Assembly: GCF_000759435.1 (NCBI RefSeq)
Contig: NZ_JRJG01000006.1
Coordinates: 1-64,000, forward strand
Reading direction: 5' to 3'
Length of the DNA: 64,000 bases
From: Hoeflea sp. BAL378
GTDB lineage: Bacteria; Pseudomonadota; Alphaproteobacteria; Rhizobiales; Rhizobiaceae
Both the position numbers and the translations under genes were made by a program. This document shows positions 8,598 through 16,878 of the stretch, piece after piece; within the stretch, counting starts at the first letter, position 1; each line of letters begins with the position of its first letter. The notes beneath the pieces are model-generated. The model saw nothing but the letters and a program-made list of their open reading frames with translations. It searched no databases and was not told the origin of the DNA.

Positions 8598-9727
8598 GCC
8601 GCCACCTGCAGCCGCGCGGGCGACAGGGCGGAAGCAGTCACGCCGAGATCGGCGACATCGGCAGGCAGGTTCCGACCCATAACAAGCGCTGCAGCGCTGC
8701 GTGCCATGGCGGGCGCGCTCTGGATGCCATAGCCGCCCTGGCCGGCCAGCCAGAAAAAACCGGGCGCATCCGCATCAAATCCCGCCACCGGATTGCGATC
8801 GGGCAGAAAGCTGCGAAGGCCCGCCCATTTGTGGTCGATGCGGCGGATCTGCAGGTCAAAGGCGGTTTCAATGCGATCGACGCAGATGGCGATGTCGAGC
8901 TCTTCGGGCTGGGCGTCGCAGGGTTCCGACAGGGTCTCGTCGGCGGGAGAGATCAGGAGCTTGCCGGCGTCGGGCTTGAGATAGAATTGTTCCTCGACAT
9001 CGACGACCATCGGCCAGGATTCCGTCGCCATGCCTGCAGGCGGATCGACCAGAAGCGCAGTGCGCCTGAGCGGGCGCAGCCCCTTGGTGGCGACGCCGGC
9101 CATCTTGGCGATCACATCGGCCCAGGCGCCCGCCGCATTGATGATGATGGGGGCGCTCAAGATCTGGCCCGGGATTTCGACCTGCCAGTCAGACCCGGAG
9201 CGGCTCAGGCCGGTCACCTCGGCCTTTGTGATCAGCGTACCGCCACTGGCACGGAAGCGGCTGAGGTAATGCTGGTGCAGGCCGTGCACCTCGATATCGG
9301 CGGCCGTGGTGTCGAGCAGTCCGGCGCTCGCATAGGTCTCGCGCAGCAGCGGCGAACGGGCGCGCAGGCCTGCGGCATCGAGCGGCTGCACCGTTGCGCC
9401 CAGCGCGATCCGCATCGCCTCGAGCTTGTCTGCCTGATCGCCGCGGGCGATGAACAGCGCGCCACGCGGGCGGAGTAAATTGGCGGGCGGATTGCCCGGT
9501 CCTTGACCGAGAAAGAACTCGTGCGAGGCGCACGACAGCGCCCGGATGACCGGCGGACCATAGGCCTGGGTGTAGAGAGCGGCGGAGCGTCCGGTGGTGT
9601 GGTAGCCGGGCTGGCTCTCTCGTTCCAGCAACGCCATGCGTCCGGCACCGGCCAGTTCGGCTGCGACCGAGGCGCCCGCCATTCCGGCGCCGATGACAAT
9701 CATGTCATAGTCTTGATGCGCGGCCAT
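8594..9727 (-). CDS. FAD-dependent oxidoreductase (DAO/glycine-oxidase-like)
   Basis: 377 residues. The FAD-binding GAGMAG is at residues 13-18, followed by an acidic end of the second strand (LLERE) and a C-terminal GLRSFLPDRNPVAG plus GQGGYGIQ, typical of the D-amino-acid oxidase/dehydrogenase fold. Such enzymes oxidise D-amino acids, sarcosine, glycine or opine-type secondary amines. The start at 9727 is chosen for its AAGGGAAGG site and because an upstream in-frame ATG would add a segment not seen in the family. First gene of the operon, divergent from the XRE-cupin gene. Oxidising an imported N-substituted or D-amino acid would fit the later cyclodeaminase-family gene, but this is inference. 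Confidence 0.88.
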   Translation of the reverse strand: MAAHQDYDMIVIGAGMAGASVAAELAGAGRMALLERESQPGYHTTGRSAALYTQAYGPPVIRALSCASHEFFLGQGPGNPPANLLRPRGALFIARGDQADKLEAMRIALGATVQPLDAAGLRARSPLLRETYASAGLLDTTAADIEVHGLHQHYLSRFRASGGTLITKAEVTGLSRSGSDWQVEIPGQILSAPIIINAAGAWADVIAKMAGVATKGLRPLRRTALLVDPPAGMATESWPMVVDVEEQFYLKPDAGKLLISPADETLSEPCDAQPEELDIAICVDRIETAFDLQIRRIDHKWAGLRSFLPDRNPVAGFDADAPGFFWLAGQGGYGIQSAPAMARSAAALVMGRNLPADVADLGVTASALSPARLQVAA

Positions 9728-9770
9728 GCCTTCCCCTTGAATGTCCAGGTGGAAAGAGGTTAACACCAAT

Positions 9771-9806
9771 TTTCCTTTTGGAAAGAGGCTTATTTCCTAT
9801 TGGAAA
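9771..9806. promoter_or_regulatory. Tandem TTTCC-N4-GGAAA operator candidates
   Basis: Two inverted repeats, TTTCC-TTTT-GGAAA (9771-9784) and TTTCC-TATT-GGAAA (9793-9806), lie 22 bases centre to centre, about two helical turns. They sit in the 119-bp divergent region between the FAD oxidoreductase and XRE-cupin genes. A further GGAAAGAGG half-site lies at 9751. They are the best candidates for binding by the adjacent XRE regulator and for control of both promoters. Confidence 0.6.
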
Positions 9807-9846
9807 ATTTGTGGCACGTATCCGGTTTGTCCCTTAGGGTATCTGC

Positions 9847-10431
9847 ATGAACAAACAGACTGACAACGGCAATCCCAGACTGGACTTCGGCCGCCGGCTG
9901 CGCAAGCTGCGCCTGGACAAGGGCTGGACGCTGGCAGAACTGGCCGAGCGGTCGGGACTGGCGATCTCGACGATCTCCAAGGCCGAGCGCGGCATCATTG
10001 CGCTGACCTATGACCGGCTCGCCATGCTGGCCAAGGCGCTGGAGGTGGATCTGGCGGCGTTTTTCAATGCCGAGGGGCAAAGCTTCGCGCCGGGCAGTTT
10101 CGCGGTCGCCCGCAAGGGCGATTTCAAGATGCAGGAAACCAAGAACTACGTCTATGAAATGCTGTTTCCGGATGTCTGGCACAAGGCGATGAGCCCGATG
10201 ATGGGGTCGCTCAAGGCGCGGGAGCTGGTCGATTTCGAGGAATTCGTGCGCCATCCCGGACAGGAGTTCCTGATCGTGATGGCCGGGCAGGTGACGGTGT
10301 TCGTGGAAAACCGCGATCCGGTGGTGCTCAACCAGGGCGACTGCATCTATTTCGACAGCGCCGTCGGCCACCTCTACGCCTCGGGCAGCGACGAGGATGC
10401 GCGCATATTGGTGGTCTGCGCGCCGGGGTGA
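9847..10431 (+). CDS. XRE-family regulator with C-terminal cupin domain
   Basis: 194 residues. A helix-turn-helix of XRE type spans about residues 13-70 (LRKLRLDKGWTLAELAE, then SGLAISTISKAERG). A cupin sensor domain spans about 115-192, with FLIVMAGQVTVF and LNQGDCIYFDSAVGHLY. Members bind short palindromes and sense small amino-acid- or sugar-derived ligands. It is transcribed away from the TRAP/oxidoreductase operon, and the tandem palindrome at 9771-9806 lies just upstream of it, so it very probably controls that operon and itself. Confidence 0.92.
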   Translation: MNKQTDNGNPRLDFGRRLRKLRLDKGWTLAELAERSGLAISTISKAERGIIALTYDRLAMLAKALEVDLAAFFNAEGQSFAPGSFAVARKGDFKMQETKNYVYEMLFPDVWHKAMSPMMGSLKARELVDFEEFVRHPGQEFLIVMAGQVTVFVENRDPVVLNQGDCIYFDSAVGHLYASGSDEDARILVVCAPG

Positions 10432-10515
10432 ATGGGGTGGCGGCTGGGGTGTGGATTTCGATGAATCGGGCCAGCGTACTCAACACGTAACTGCTGTCCG
10501 TTTGTGGGTAGTGTC

Positions 10516-10668
10516 TCAGTTTGAAAGCAGTTGCGACAGGATGGGAATGACAGCCTCAAAAGCCGGCGATCCCTGTTCGGTCAGTTCGCCGACGGCCTGT
10601 GCCATGCCGTGCATCTTCAGGCTTCGCAGCATGATGACGATAGCGCCGCTCGCTGGATTATGACGCAT
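10516..10668 (-). pseudogene. istB: Truncated IS21-family istB (helper ATPase) remnant
   Basis: An ATG at 10668 with a GGAGGT site 7 bases upstream opens 50 codons. The product contains AIVIMLRSLKMHGMAQAV and AFEAVIPILSQLL, the conserved N-terminus of IS21-family IstB proteins, which are normally about 250 residues. It stops just after SQLLS, so the AAA+ ATPase domain is gone. The ~120 bases upstream of the ATG keep no long istA frame. The element is dead; the break point near 10520 marks a deletion or insertion junction between the XRE/TRAP and IclR/Dpp modules. Confidence 0.75.
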
Positions 10669-10789
10669 GGCGCACCTCCGTAGCCTTCCGCAGGGCGTCT
10701 AGAAAACTCGGGGTTGTTCAGTGGCAGGTCAGGGGCACGTCACGGCGGCCAGCGCGTTTTTCCGCGGGACAACGGAAGACCTATGCGCT

Positions 10790-11551
10790 TCAATCCGGGC
10801 GCAGTTCGCCGCGCAGCGTTTTGGACAGTTGCGCTGCGGTGGAGGTCGTCACCCGGATGATATGTTCCAGATCCGAATCCTGGATCCTGAAGGCGGGGGA
10901 GACCACATGGATTGCCGCGATGGCGGTATTGTCCAGGGCAAAGATGGGAGCTGCGCAGGAAATCTGGTCTTCGCTGATTTCACCTGTGCTCACGCAATAT
11001 CCCTGGCTTCGGATCTTCGCCAGTTCGTTCAGCACCGCGCCCCTGCTTTTCGGAGTTTTGCTGGTGATCGGCGGGATCCTTTGGGGAATGCACCGGTCGA
11101 TGAATTGCGGGGACTGGAACGCCAGTATGCACTTCGGAGAACCGGCATACAGCGGCCGGCGCCGGCCTACCGTCACATTGACACGTAGATCGCGCGACGG
11201 CTCGACCTTGGAGACACAAAGCGCCTCGTAGCCATCAAGCACCCGTAGCAGAACCGTTTCGTTCACGCGTCGGCACAGGTCGTCGAGGGCAGGCCCGGCG
11301 AGCCGGACCAGATCGTTCTGCGAGCTTGCCGTGATTCCCAGAATCAGCATCGCGTCGCCGAGCTTGTAAGCCCCCTTGGCCGAGCGTTGCACAAATCTTT
11401 TCTGTTCCATTGTATGCAACAACCGATAGGCCCTGGACTTGCCCATGTCGGTTTGTTTCGCCAGTTCAGTCACCCCCAAGTCGGGATTGCGTGCCACACT
11501 CATGAGCAGGTCGAACGCCTTGTCGACTGATTCTACTGTATAATTCTGCAT
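10790..11551 (-). CDS. IclR-family transcriptional regulator
   Basis: 253 residues. The N-terminal winged helix (SVDKAFDLLMSV, then GVTELAKQTDMGKSRAYRLLHTM) occupies residues 7-60, and the IclR effector domain the rest. The start at 11551 is chosen because the protein then begins MQNYTVESV next to the helix-turn-helix; an upstream in-frame start would add 57 residues unlike the family. It is divergent from the binding-protein gene of the peptide-type ABC operon, with a 185-bp shared regulatory region, so it is probably that operon's regulator. The effector is unknown. Confidence 0.9.
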   Translation of the reverse strand: MQNYTVESVDKAFDLLMSVARNPDLGVTELAKQTDMGKSRAYRLLHTMEQKRFVQRSAKGAYKLGDAMLILGITASSQNDLVRLAGPALDDLCRRVNETVLLRVLDGYEALCVSKVEPSRDLRVNVTVGRRRPLYAGSPKCILAFQSPQFIDRCIPQRIPPITSKTPKSRGAVLNELAKIRSQGYCVSTGEISEDQISCAAPIFALDNTAIAAIHVVSPAFRIQDSDLEHIIRVTTSTAAQLSKTLRGELRPD

Positions 11552-11591
11552 TTTTTCGCGCCCCCGAAATTTGATTGCAGGCGCGAGTATA

Positions 11592-11616
11592 GCTGTTTTG
11601 TCTGGCGAAACACAGC
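11592..11616. promoter_or_regulatory. Imperfect inverted repeat, candidate IclR operator
   Basis: GCTGTTTTG and CAAACACAGC-like half-sites face each other across about 7 bases in the divergent IclR/dppA region (seven of nine positions symmetric, GCTGT/ACAGC outer arms). A TTGACA hexamer at 11628-11633 lies just downstream toward the ABC operon and could be its -35 element, but no convincing -10 follows. Moderate to low support. Confidence 0.4.
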
Positions 11617-11736
11617 AAAATTCCGGATTGACAGTCTCAAGAACGCCCTTGTTTACTCCGCAGCATCGGAGACCAGCGGACCGATCAAGAGCGACCAGCC
11701 AGGCGCTGGTCCGAACCGACAAGGGAGCAAGAAAAT

Positions 11737-13326
11737 ATGACTACTTATGTGACCCGGCGCAGCTTTCACGCTTCGGTGATGGCGTTGTTGGCCGCCACTG
11801 CCTTCTGCAGCCCGGCCTTTGCCCAGGAGGCGGAGCTAAGGATTGGCATGGCATCGCCGATCACCTCGCTTGATCCGCACGAAGATTCAAATTCGCCCAA
11901 CAACGCGACCAGCCGCCATATCTGGGACAGCCTCATCAACCGCGGCGGCTCTGCGGAAAACAAGCCGCAACTGGCCACAGAGTGGGAAATCGTCGACGAT
12001 ACGCACTGGCGGTTCACTCTGCGCGAAGGCGTGAAATTCCATGACGGTTCAGCCTTTGATGCCGAGGATGTGGTGGCGTCGCTCATCCGCGCGCGGGACA
12101 AGGAAAGTCAGGCCTTTGCGTCCTACACCCGCACCATCAAGTCGGTGACGGCCGAGGATGCGCACACGGTCGTGGTGGAAACCACCGGTCCCGACCCGCT
12201 GATCCTCAACTCGCTCAGCCGGATCCGGATCATCAGCTCGGAATTCGCCGATGCGCCCGTCACCGATTTTGAAAATGGACCCGCTGCGTTCGGTACTGGC
12301 CCGTTCAAGCTCGTGTCCTACAAACCGGGTGACCGCGTGGAACTCGTGCGCAACGAGGAGTACTTCGACGGTCCAGCCGACTGGAGCAAGGTCACGCTGC
12401 GCCAGGTGCCCGATGAAGGCGGTCGCCTGGCGTCGCTGCTGGCCGGCGATCTCGACGTGATCGAGGCGCTTCCCGCCGAAGGCGTTGATCGCGTCGAAGG
12501 CAACAGCAACCTTAAGGTCATTCGCGGCAAGGCAACGCGGATTGTGTATCTCGGAATGGATGTGGCGCGTGATGAGACGCCCTTTGTCACCGCCAAGGAC
12601 GGCTCGCCGCTGGGGGCCAACCCGTTCAAGGACGCCCGCGTGCGCAAGGCCCTCCTGATGGGCATGAACCGCGAGGCGATCGTCGACCGGGTCATGAGCA
12701 AGAACGGCACGGTTGCGCACCAGTTCGTGGCCGAAGGCTTCTTCGGGCATTCCGACGAAGTCGAAGAGGTGCCCTACGACGTTGAGGGCGCCAAGGCGCT
12801 GTTGGCCGAGGCCGGCTATCCCGATGGCTTCGCACTGACCATCCACGGTCCCTCGGGGCGCTACCTCAACGACAGCGAGATCGTGCAGGCTGCCGCTCAG
12901 ATGCTGACCCGCATCGGCATTGACACCAAGGTCGAGGTGCTGCCGTGGTCGGTCTACTCGAGCAAGTATTCGGACGGGGAATATTCGCTCTTCCTCGGTT
13001 CTTGGGGCGTGAACACCGGCGAGGTGTCCAATCCCGCGATCGCCATCGTCGCCGGACGCGATGCCGAAAAGGGCCTTGGCCGCTACAATGGCGGCGGGAT
13101 CGACGTGCCGGAGATCAACGCGCTGATCGAGAAGGCCGCGTCGACCCTCGAAGACGGAGAACGCGAGCAGATCCAGCGCGAGCTGTCGAACCTGATCTTC
13201 AATGAAACCTGGCTGCTGCCGATGCACAATGAAAGCGTCGTGCTGGGAGCAAAGAAGAACATCGACTTCGCGCCGCGTGCCGATACCTACACGCTCGCCT
13301 ACGAGATCCACGACAACACCAAGTAA
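11737..13326 (+). CDS. ABC transporter solute-binding protein, family 5 (DppA/OppA type)
   Basis: 529 residues, normal for the family. The N-terminus carries Thr-Arg-Arg-Ser-Phe followed by a hydrophobic stretch and an Ala-x-Ala site near residue 30, which resembles a Tat signal as well as a Sec signal. Mature-protein signatures include WRFTLREGVKFHDG and FGTGPFKLVSYKPGD (SBP_bac_5). It delivers a peptide or peptide-like ligand to the DppBCDF-type complex encoded downstream. A strong intercistronic hairpin at 13336-13364 follows the stop. The neighbouring gamma-glutamyltransferase gene suggests a gamma-glutamyl or other short peptide ligand, by inference only. Confidence 0.92.
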   Translation: MTTYVTRRSFHASVMALLAATAFCSPAFAQEAELRIGMASPITSLDPHEDSNSPNNATSRHIWDSLINRGGSAENKPQLATEWEIVDDTHWRFTLREGVKFHDGSAFDAEDVVASLIRARDKESQAFASYTRTIKSVTAEDAHTVVVETTGPDPLILNSLSRIRIISSEFADAPVTDFENGPAAFGTGPFKLVSYKPGDRVELVRNEEYFDGPADWSKVTLRQVPDEGGRLASLLAGDLDVIEALPAEGVDRVEGNSNLKVIRGKATRIVYLGMDVARDETPFVTAKDGSPLGANPFKDARVRKALLMGMNREAIVDRVMSKNGTVAHQFVAEGFFGHSDEVEEVPYDVEGAKALLAEAGYPDGFALTIHGPSGRYLNDSEIVQAAAQMLTRIGIDTKVEVLPWSVYSSKYSDGEYSLFLGSWGVNTGEVSNPAIAIVAGRDAEKGLGRYNGGGIDVPEINALIEKAASTLEDGEREQIQRELSNLIFNETWLLPMHNESVVLGAKKNIDFAPRADTYTLAYEIHDNTK

Positions 13327-13335
13327 GATCCGGTT

Positions 13336-13364
13336 GCGGGGGCGGCATGGGATGCCGCCCCCGC
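13336..13364 (+). other. Perfect 13-bp intercistronic hairpin after dppA-type gene
   Basis: GCGGGGGCGGCAT and its exact complement flank a GGG loop, starting 9 bases after the binding-protein stop. No T-tract follows and the operon continues 50 bases later. It is therefore more likely an mRNA-stabilising or attenuating element that raises binding-protein expression above the rest than a full terminator. Confidence 0.75.
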
Positions 13365-13414
13365 TTCCTTGCGCCCAGATCGGCAGCACACCACCCTTCC
13401 TCACAGGAGATTTT

Positions 13415-14266
13415 ATGCAGGACCTTGGATCCGGCGATGGCGCTTCGCGCGCTCGCGCCATCTACGACTACGGCGATACGGCCATATTCGCCTCCACCGA
13501 AGACCCGCGCTTTCACATGCTGCTTTACGTGCCGCCGGCCGCGGCCGAGGGACGCAAGGTGGATCTCCTGGTCGCCATTCACGGCACGGGGCGCACTTCG
13601 GCTGTCGAATTCCGCGATGGATTTGCCGAATTCGGGCTTTACAACGATTGCGCCGTGCTTTGCCCCATCTTTCCGGTCAACGTGCTCGGAGATGGCGAGC
13701 GCTCCGGCTACAAGTTCCTGATCGAGGGCGACATACGCTACGATCAGGTGCTGCTTTCCATGGTCGAGGAAATGGCGCGGAAATACGATCAGGATTGGTC
13801 GAAATTCGCCCTGTTCGGCTATTCCGGCGGAGGCCAGTTCACGAACCGTTTCGCGGTTGTACACCCCGAGAAGCTCTGGGCAGCGAGCATAGGCGCGCCC
13901 GGTACCGTCTCCTTGCTCGACCCCGACCGCGATTGGTGGGTGGGCGTCCGCAATCTTGCCGCGGTGTTCGGAAAGCCCTTCGATGCGGAAGCCCTGAAGA
14001 GCGTGCCCGTGCACATGGTCGTCGGTTCCGCCGACCTGGAAACCTGGGAGATCACGCGCAAGCCCGGCAGCTTCCAGTACATGGAGGGCGCCAATGATGC
14101 GGGCGGAACGCGTCCGGCACGCTTGCACAGACTGAAACAATCGTTCGAGCAGGCGGGGGTCAAGGTTCATCTGGATGAAATCCCGGGCATCTCCCACGAC
14201 CGGATGAAATGCATCGGCCACGTGAAGGCCTTTCTTGCCCGCGTGCTGAAGGAGAAGCGCTCATGA
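13415..14266 (+). CDS. Alpha/beta hydrolase (PHB-depolymerase-like esterase fold)
   Basis: 283 residues. The nucleophile elbow GYSGGG gives Ser137; GSADLE and the ISHD segment near the C-terminus supply the likely Asp and His; LLVAIHGTGR is the oxyanion-hole strand. No signal peptide. The start at 13415 has a CAGGAGA site 6 bases upstream; an open frame extends further up but lies inside dppA. The stop overlaps the ggt start by ATGA. Cytoplasmic hydrolysis of an imported ester or amide is likely; substrate unknown. Confidence 0.85.
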   Translation: MQDLGSGDGASRARAIYDYGDTAIFASTEDPRFHMLLYVPPAAAEGRKVDLLVAIHGTGRTSAVEFRDGFAEFGLYNDCAVLCPIFPVNVLGDGERSGYKFLIEGDIRYDQVLLSMVEEMARKYDQDWSKFALFGYSGGGQFTNRFAVVHPEKLWAASIGAPGTVSLLDPDRDWWVGVRNLAAVFGKPFDAEALKSVPVHMVVGSADLETWEITRKPGSFQYMEGANDAGGTRPARLHRLKQSFEQAGVKVHLDEIPGISHDRMKCIGHVKAFLARVLKEKRS

Positions 14267-15876
14267 ACCGCAACGCGACCATTGTGGCGCCTCAACCCGA
14301 GGCAGTCGAAGCGGGAGCCGCGGTGCTTGAGCGCGGCGGGAACGCAATCGATGCAGCGCTCGCTTGTGCTTTCGTACAGGGGGTGGTCGATCCGCAGATG
14401 TCGGGTATCGGCGGCTTCGGGTCCATGCAGGTCTATATGCCCGGCCGCGGCATCCACGAGATGCTCGAGTTCTACGCGCTTGCGCCCATCGCCTGCACGC
14501 CGGACATGTGGGTCGACAAGCTGGTCGGGCAAAGCCGCGACGGCTTCGGCTTCATCCTCAAGGACAATATCTCGGAGATCGGCTATCTCGCCTGCTGCAC
14601 ACCGGGCTCGCTGAAAGGTTACGAGACCGCTTTGCGCGACTATGGCAGCTGGGATTGGGCGGACCTGATCGCCCCGGCGATCCGTTACGCCGAGGACGGC
14701 TTCATGATCCGGCCGCACATGCATTGGTACTGGACCAAGGACCAGAGCGCGGACGGTCAGAGCAACACGACGGACAAGCTGCGGTATTCGGAAACCGGCA
14801 AGCGCGTCTATTTCCACGAGGACGGCCGGCTGCGCGGCGTGGGCGAGATCCTGCGCAACCCCGATCTCGCCCGCACCCTGAAGCGGGTGGCCGGGAGCGG
14901 ATCGTCGGACATCTTCTACCACGGCGAGATCGCCGAGGAGATCGCTGCCGATTTCGCCGCCCATGGCGGTCTGATCGGGGTGGACGACCTGGCCCAGTAC
15001 GAAGTCACCAAGGCCGCGCCGGTATGGGGCAGCTATCGGGGCTATCGTGTCGCCTCAAGCCCGCCGCCGGGTTCCGGCATGCCGATGATCGAGCTGCTGC
15101 ATATCCTGGAGAACTTCGATCTCGCCGCGCTGAAGCACGGCTCGGTGGATTACGTGCGCACGATGTTCGAGGCGATGAAGCACATGACCATCGACAAGGA
15201 TGCGCATATGGGCGACCCCGCCTATGTGCATGTACCGGTGGACGAGCTGCTGTCGAAAGAGCATGCCGCGGCGATTGCCGAGAGGATCAAGAATGGCGAG
15301 CGGGCGAGTGTCGAGCGGCTCGACCTGTCGCAGCGCGACACCACGCATATTTCGGTGGTCGACAAGGACGGCAACGCCGTGGCGATGACCCATTCGCTGG
15401 GCAGCCCGTCAGGCGCCATCACCGAGGGCCTCGGCTTCATGTACAACGGGCTCATGGGGCGTTTTGATCCGCGGCCGGGCCGTCCGGCCTCGATCGCGCC
15501 GCGCAAACGCCGCGCAAGTTCGGCGGCTCCGACGATCGTGTTCGACGGCGAGACACCCTCGATCGTGATCGGTGCGCCGGGGGGCAGCTATATTGCTCCG
15601 ACCGTTGCGCAGGGGATCGTCAACATCATCGATTTCGGCATGAACATTCAGGCCGCCGTTTCGGCGCCGCGCCTGGTGGGCGTCTCCAACAGCATCGACA
15701 TTTGCAACCGCATCCGACGCTCGGTGTCAGATTCCCTGCGCTCCGAGGGCTATGAGGTGTTGCGTTCGCCCCAGACCTATGCATTTGCCGCTTTGCACGG
15801 TATCCGCATAGAAGACGGGGTCACCTCGGGCGCCGCGGATCCGCAGCGTGACGGCATGGCGATCAGCGTCGACTGA
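14263..15876 (+). CDS. ggt: Gamma-glutamyltransferase family protein
   Basis: 537 residues. The autoprocessing and catalytic motif TTHISVVD begins at Thr360, equivalent to the nucleophilic Thr of E. coli Ggt. MSGIGGFG, SSAAPT and GAPGGSY match conserved binding loops. Active members self-cleave before the Thr into two subunits and transfer or hydrolyse gamma-glutamyl groups. No signal peptide is visible, so unlike E. coli Ggt it is predicted to be cytoplasmic. It lies inside a peptide-type ABC operon and is coupled to the upstream hydrolase by an ATGA overlap. Some family members are acylases or amide hydrolases, so the exact substrate is open. Confidence 0.9.
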   Translation: MNRNATIVAPQPEAVEAGAAVLERGGNAIDAALACAFVQGVVDPQMSGIGGFGSMQVYMPGRGIHEMLEFYALAPIACTPDMWVDKLVGQSRDGFGFILKDNISEIGYLACCTPGSLKGYETALRDYGSWDWADLIAPAIRYAEDGFMIRPHMHWYWTKDQSADGQSNTTDKLRYSETGKRVYFHEDGRLRGVGEILRNPDLARTLKRVAGSGSSDIFYHGEIAEEIAADFAAHGGLIGVDDLAQYEVTKAAPVWGSYRGYRVASSPPPGSGMPMIELLHILENFDLAALKHGSVDYVRTMFEAMKHMTIDKDAHMGDPAYVHVPVDELLSKEHAAAIAERIKNGERASVERLDLSQRDTTHISVVDKDGNAVAMTHSLGSPSGAITEGLGFMYNGLMGRFDPRPGRPASIAPRKRRASSAAPTIVFDGETPSIVIGAPGGSYIAPTVAQGIVNIIDFGMNIQAAVSAPRLVGVSNSIDICNRIRRSVSDSLRSEGYEVLRSPQTYAFAALHGIRIEDGVTSGAADPQRDGMAISVD

Positions 15877-15898
15877 TCGAGCCAGAAAGCAGGCAGCC

Positions 15899-16873
15899 AT
15901 GATAACCTCCCTCATCAGACGTGCGATACAGGCCGGATTCGTGATCTTCGCGATGACGCTGATCGTTTTCATCGGCGTCAATGTCATCGGCAATCCGGTC
16001 GACATCCTGATCAACCCCGACCTGAACCAGGCGGAGCGGCTTCGGGTGGTCGAGAGTCTGGGCCTGGATCGGCCGTTGTGGCAGCAATATCTGAGCTTTC
16101 TGCACGGACTGGCTCAGGGCGATTTCGGCGACAGTTTCGTCTATTCGAAACCGGCGCTCGACGTGATTGTCGAGCGTCTGCCGGCCACACTGGAACTGGC
16201 GCTGTGCGCCATGCTGATCGCCATCGTGGTGGGGTTGCCGCTGGGACTTTATGCCGGCCTCTACCCCAACCGGGTGTCGTCGAAAATCATCATGACGGGC
16301 TCGATCCTCGGCTTCTCGCTGCCGACATTCTGGGTGGGGCTGATGTTCATCCTGCTGTTTGCCGTTCAGCTTGGCTGGCTGCCCTCGAACGGGCGCGGGG
16401 AGACGGAACTGCTGTTCGGGGCGCGCTGGTCGTTCCTGACCGCGGACGGTCTGGCGCATCTTTTCCTGCCGGCGCTCAACCTCGCGCTGTTCAAGACCTC
16501 GCTGATCCTGCGCCTCACGCGCGCCGGCGTCCAGGAGGTCGTGATGCAGGACTATGTGAAGTTTGCCCGCGCCAAGGGGCTGCGGGAGAACAGAATCATC
16601 TTCGTCCACATCCTGAAGAATCTGATGATCCCGGTGGTGACCATCATCGGGCTGGAATTCGGTTCGCTGATCGCATTTTCGGTGGTGACGGAAAGCATCT
16701 TCGGCTGGCCGGGCATGGGCAAGCTGATCATCGACAGCATCAACCTGCTCGATCGGCCGGTGATCGTCGCCTACCTGATGATGATGGTCGTGCTCTTCGT
16801 GTCGCTGAACTTCATCATTGACATCTGCTACACCCTGCTGGACCCGCGCGTCCGGCTAGACGGAAAGGGATAG
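15899..16873 (+). CDS. ABC transporter permease (DppB type)
   Basis: 324 residues with about six transmembrane segments. The N-terminal LIRRAIQAGFVIFAMTLIVF and the NPVDILINPDLN loop are typical of DppB/OppB, and the DYVKFARAKGLRE EAA loop contacts the ATPases. The start at 15899 (MITSLIRR) is preferred over an upstream ATG that would overlap ggt. It follows ggt by 22 bases and precedes the second permease gene by 5. Integral inner-membrane subunit. Confidence 0.9.
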   Translation: MITSLIRRAIQAGFVIFAMTLIVFIGVNVIGNPVDILINPDLNQAERLRVVESLGLDRPLWQQYLSFLHGLAQGDFGDSFVYSKPALDVIVERLPATLELALCAMLIAIVVGLPLGLYAGLYPNRVSSKIIMTGSILGFSLPTFWVGLMFILLFAVQLGWLPSNGRGETELLFGARWSFLTADGLAHLFLPALNLALFKTSLILRLTRAGVQEVVMQDYVKFARAKGLRENRIIFVHILKNLMIPVVTIIGLEFGSLIAFSVVTESIFGWPGMGKLIIDSINLLDRPVIVAYLMMMVVLFVSLNFIIDICYTLLDPRVRLDGKG

Positions 16874-16878
16874 GCGCC

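Noticed and set aside
7284-8732. A 482-codon open frame opposite the first dctM
   Set aside because: It is antisense to a conserved membrane protein and rich in Gln, His, Arg and Gly, as expected for the complement of hydrophobic codons.
13336-13364. The strong hairpin after the dppA-type gene read as an operon-ending terminator
   Set aside because: No T-tract follows, and functionally linked genes continue on the same strand with a good ribosome site 50 bases later.
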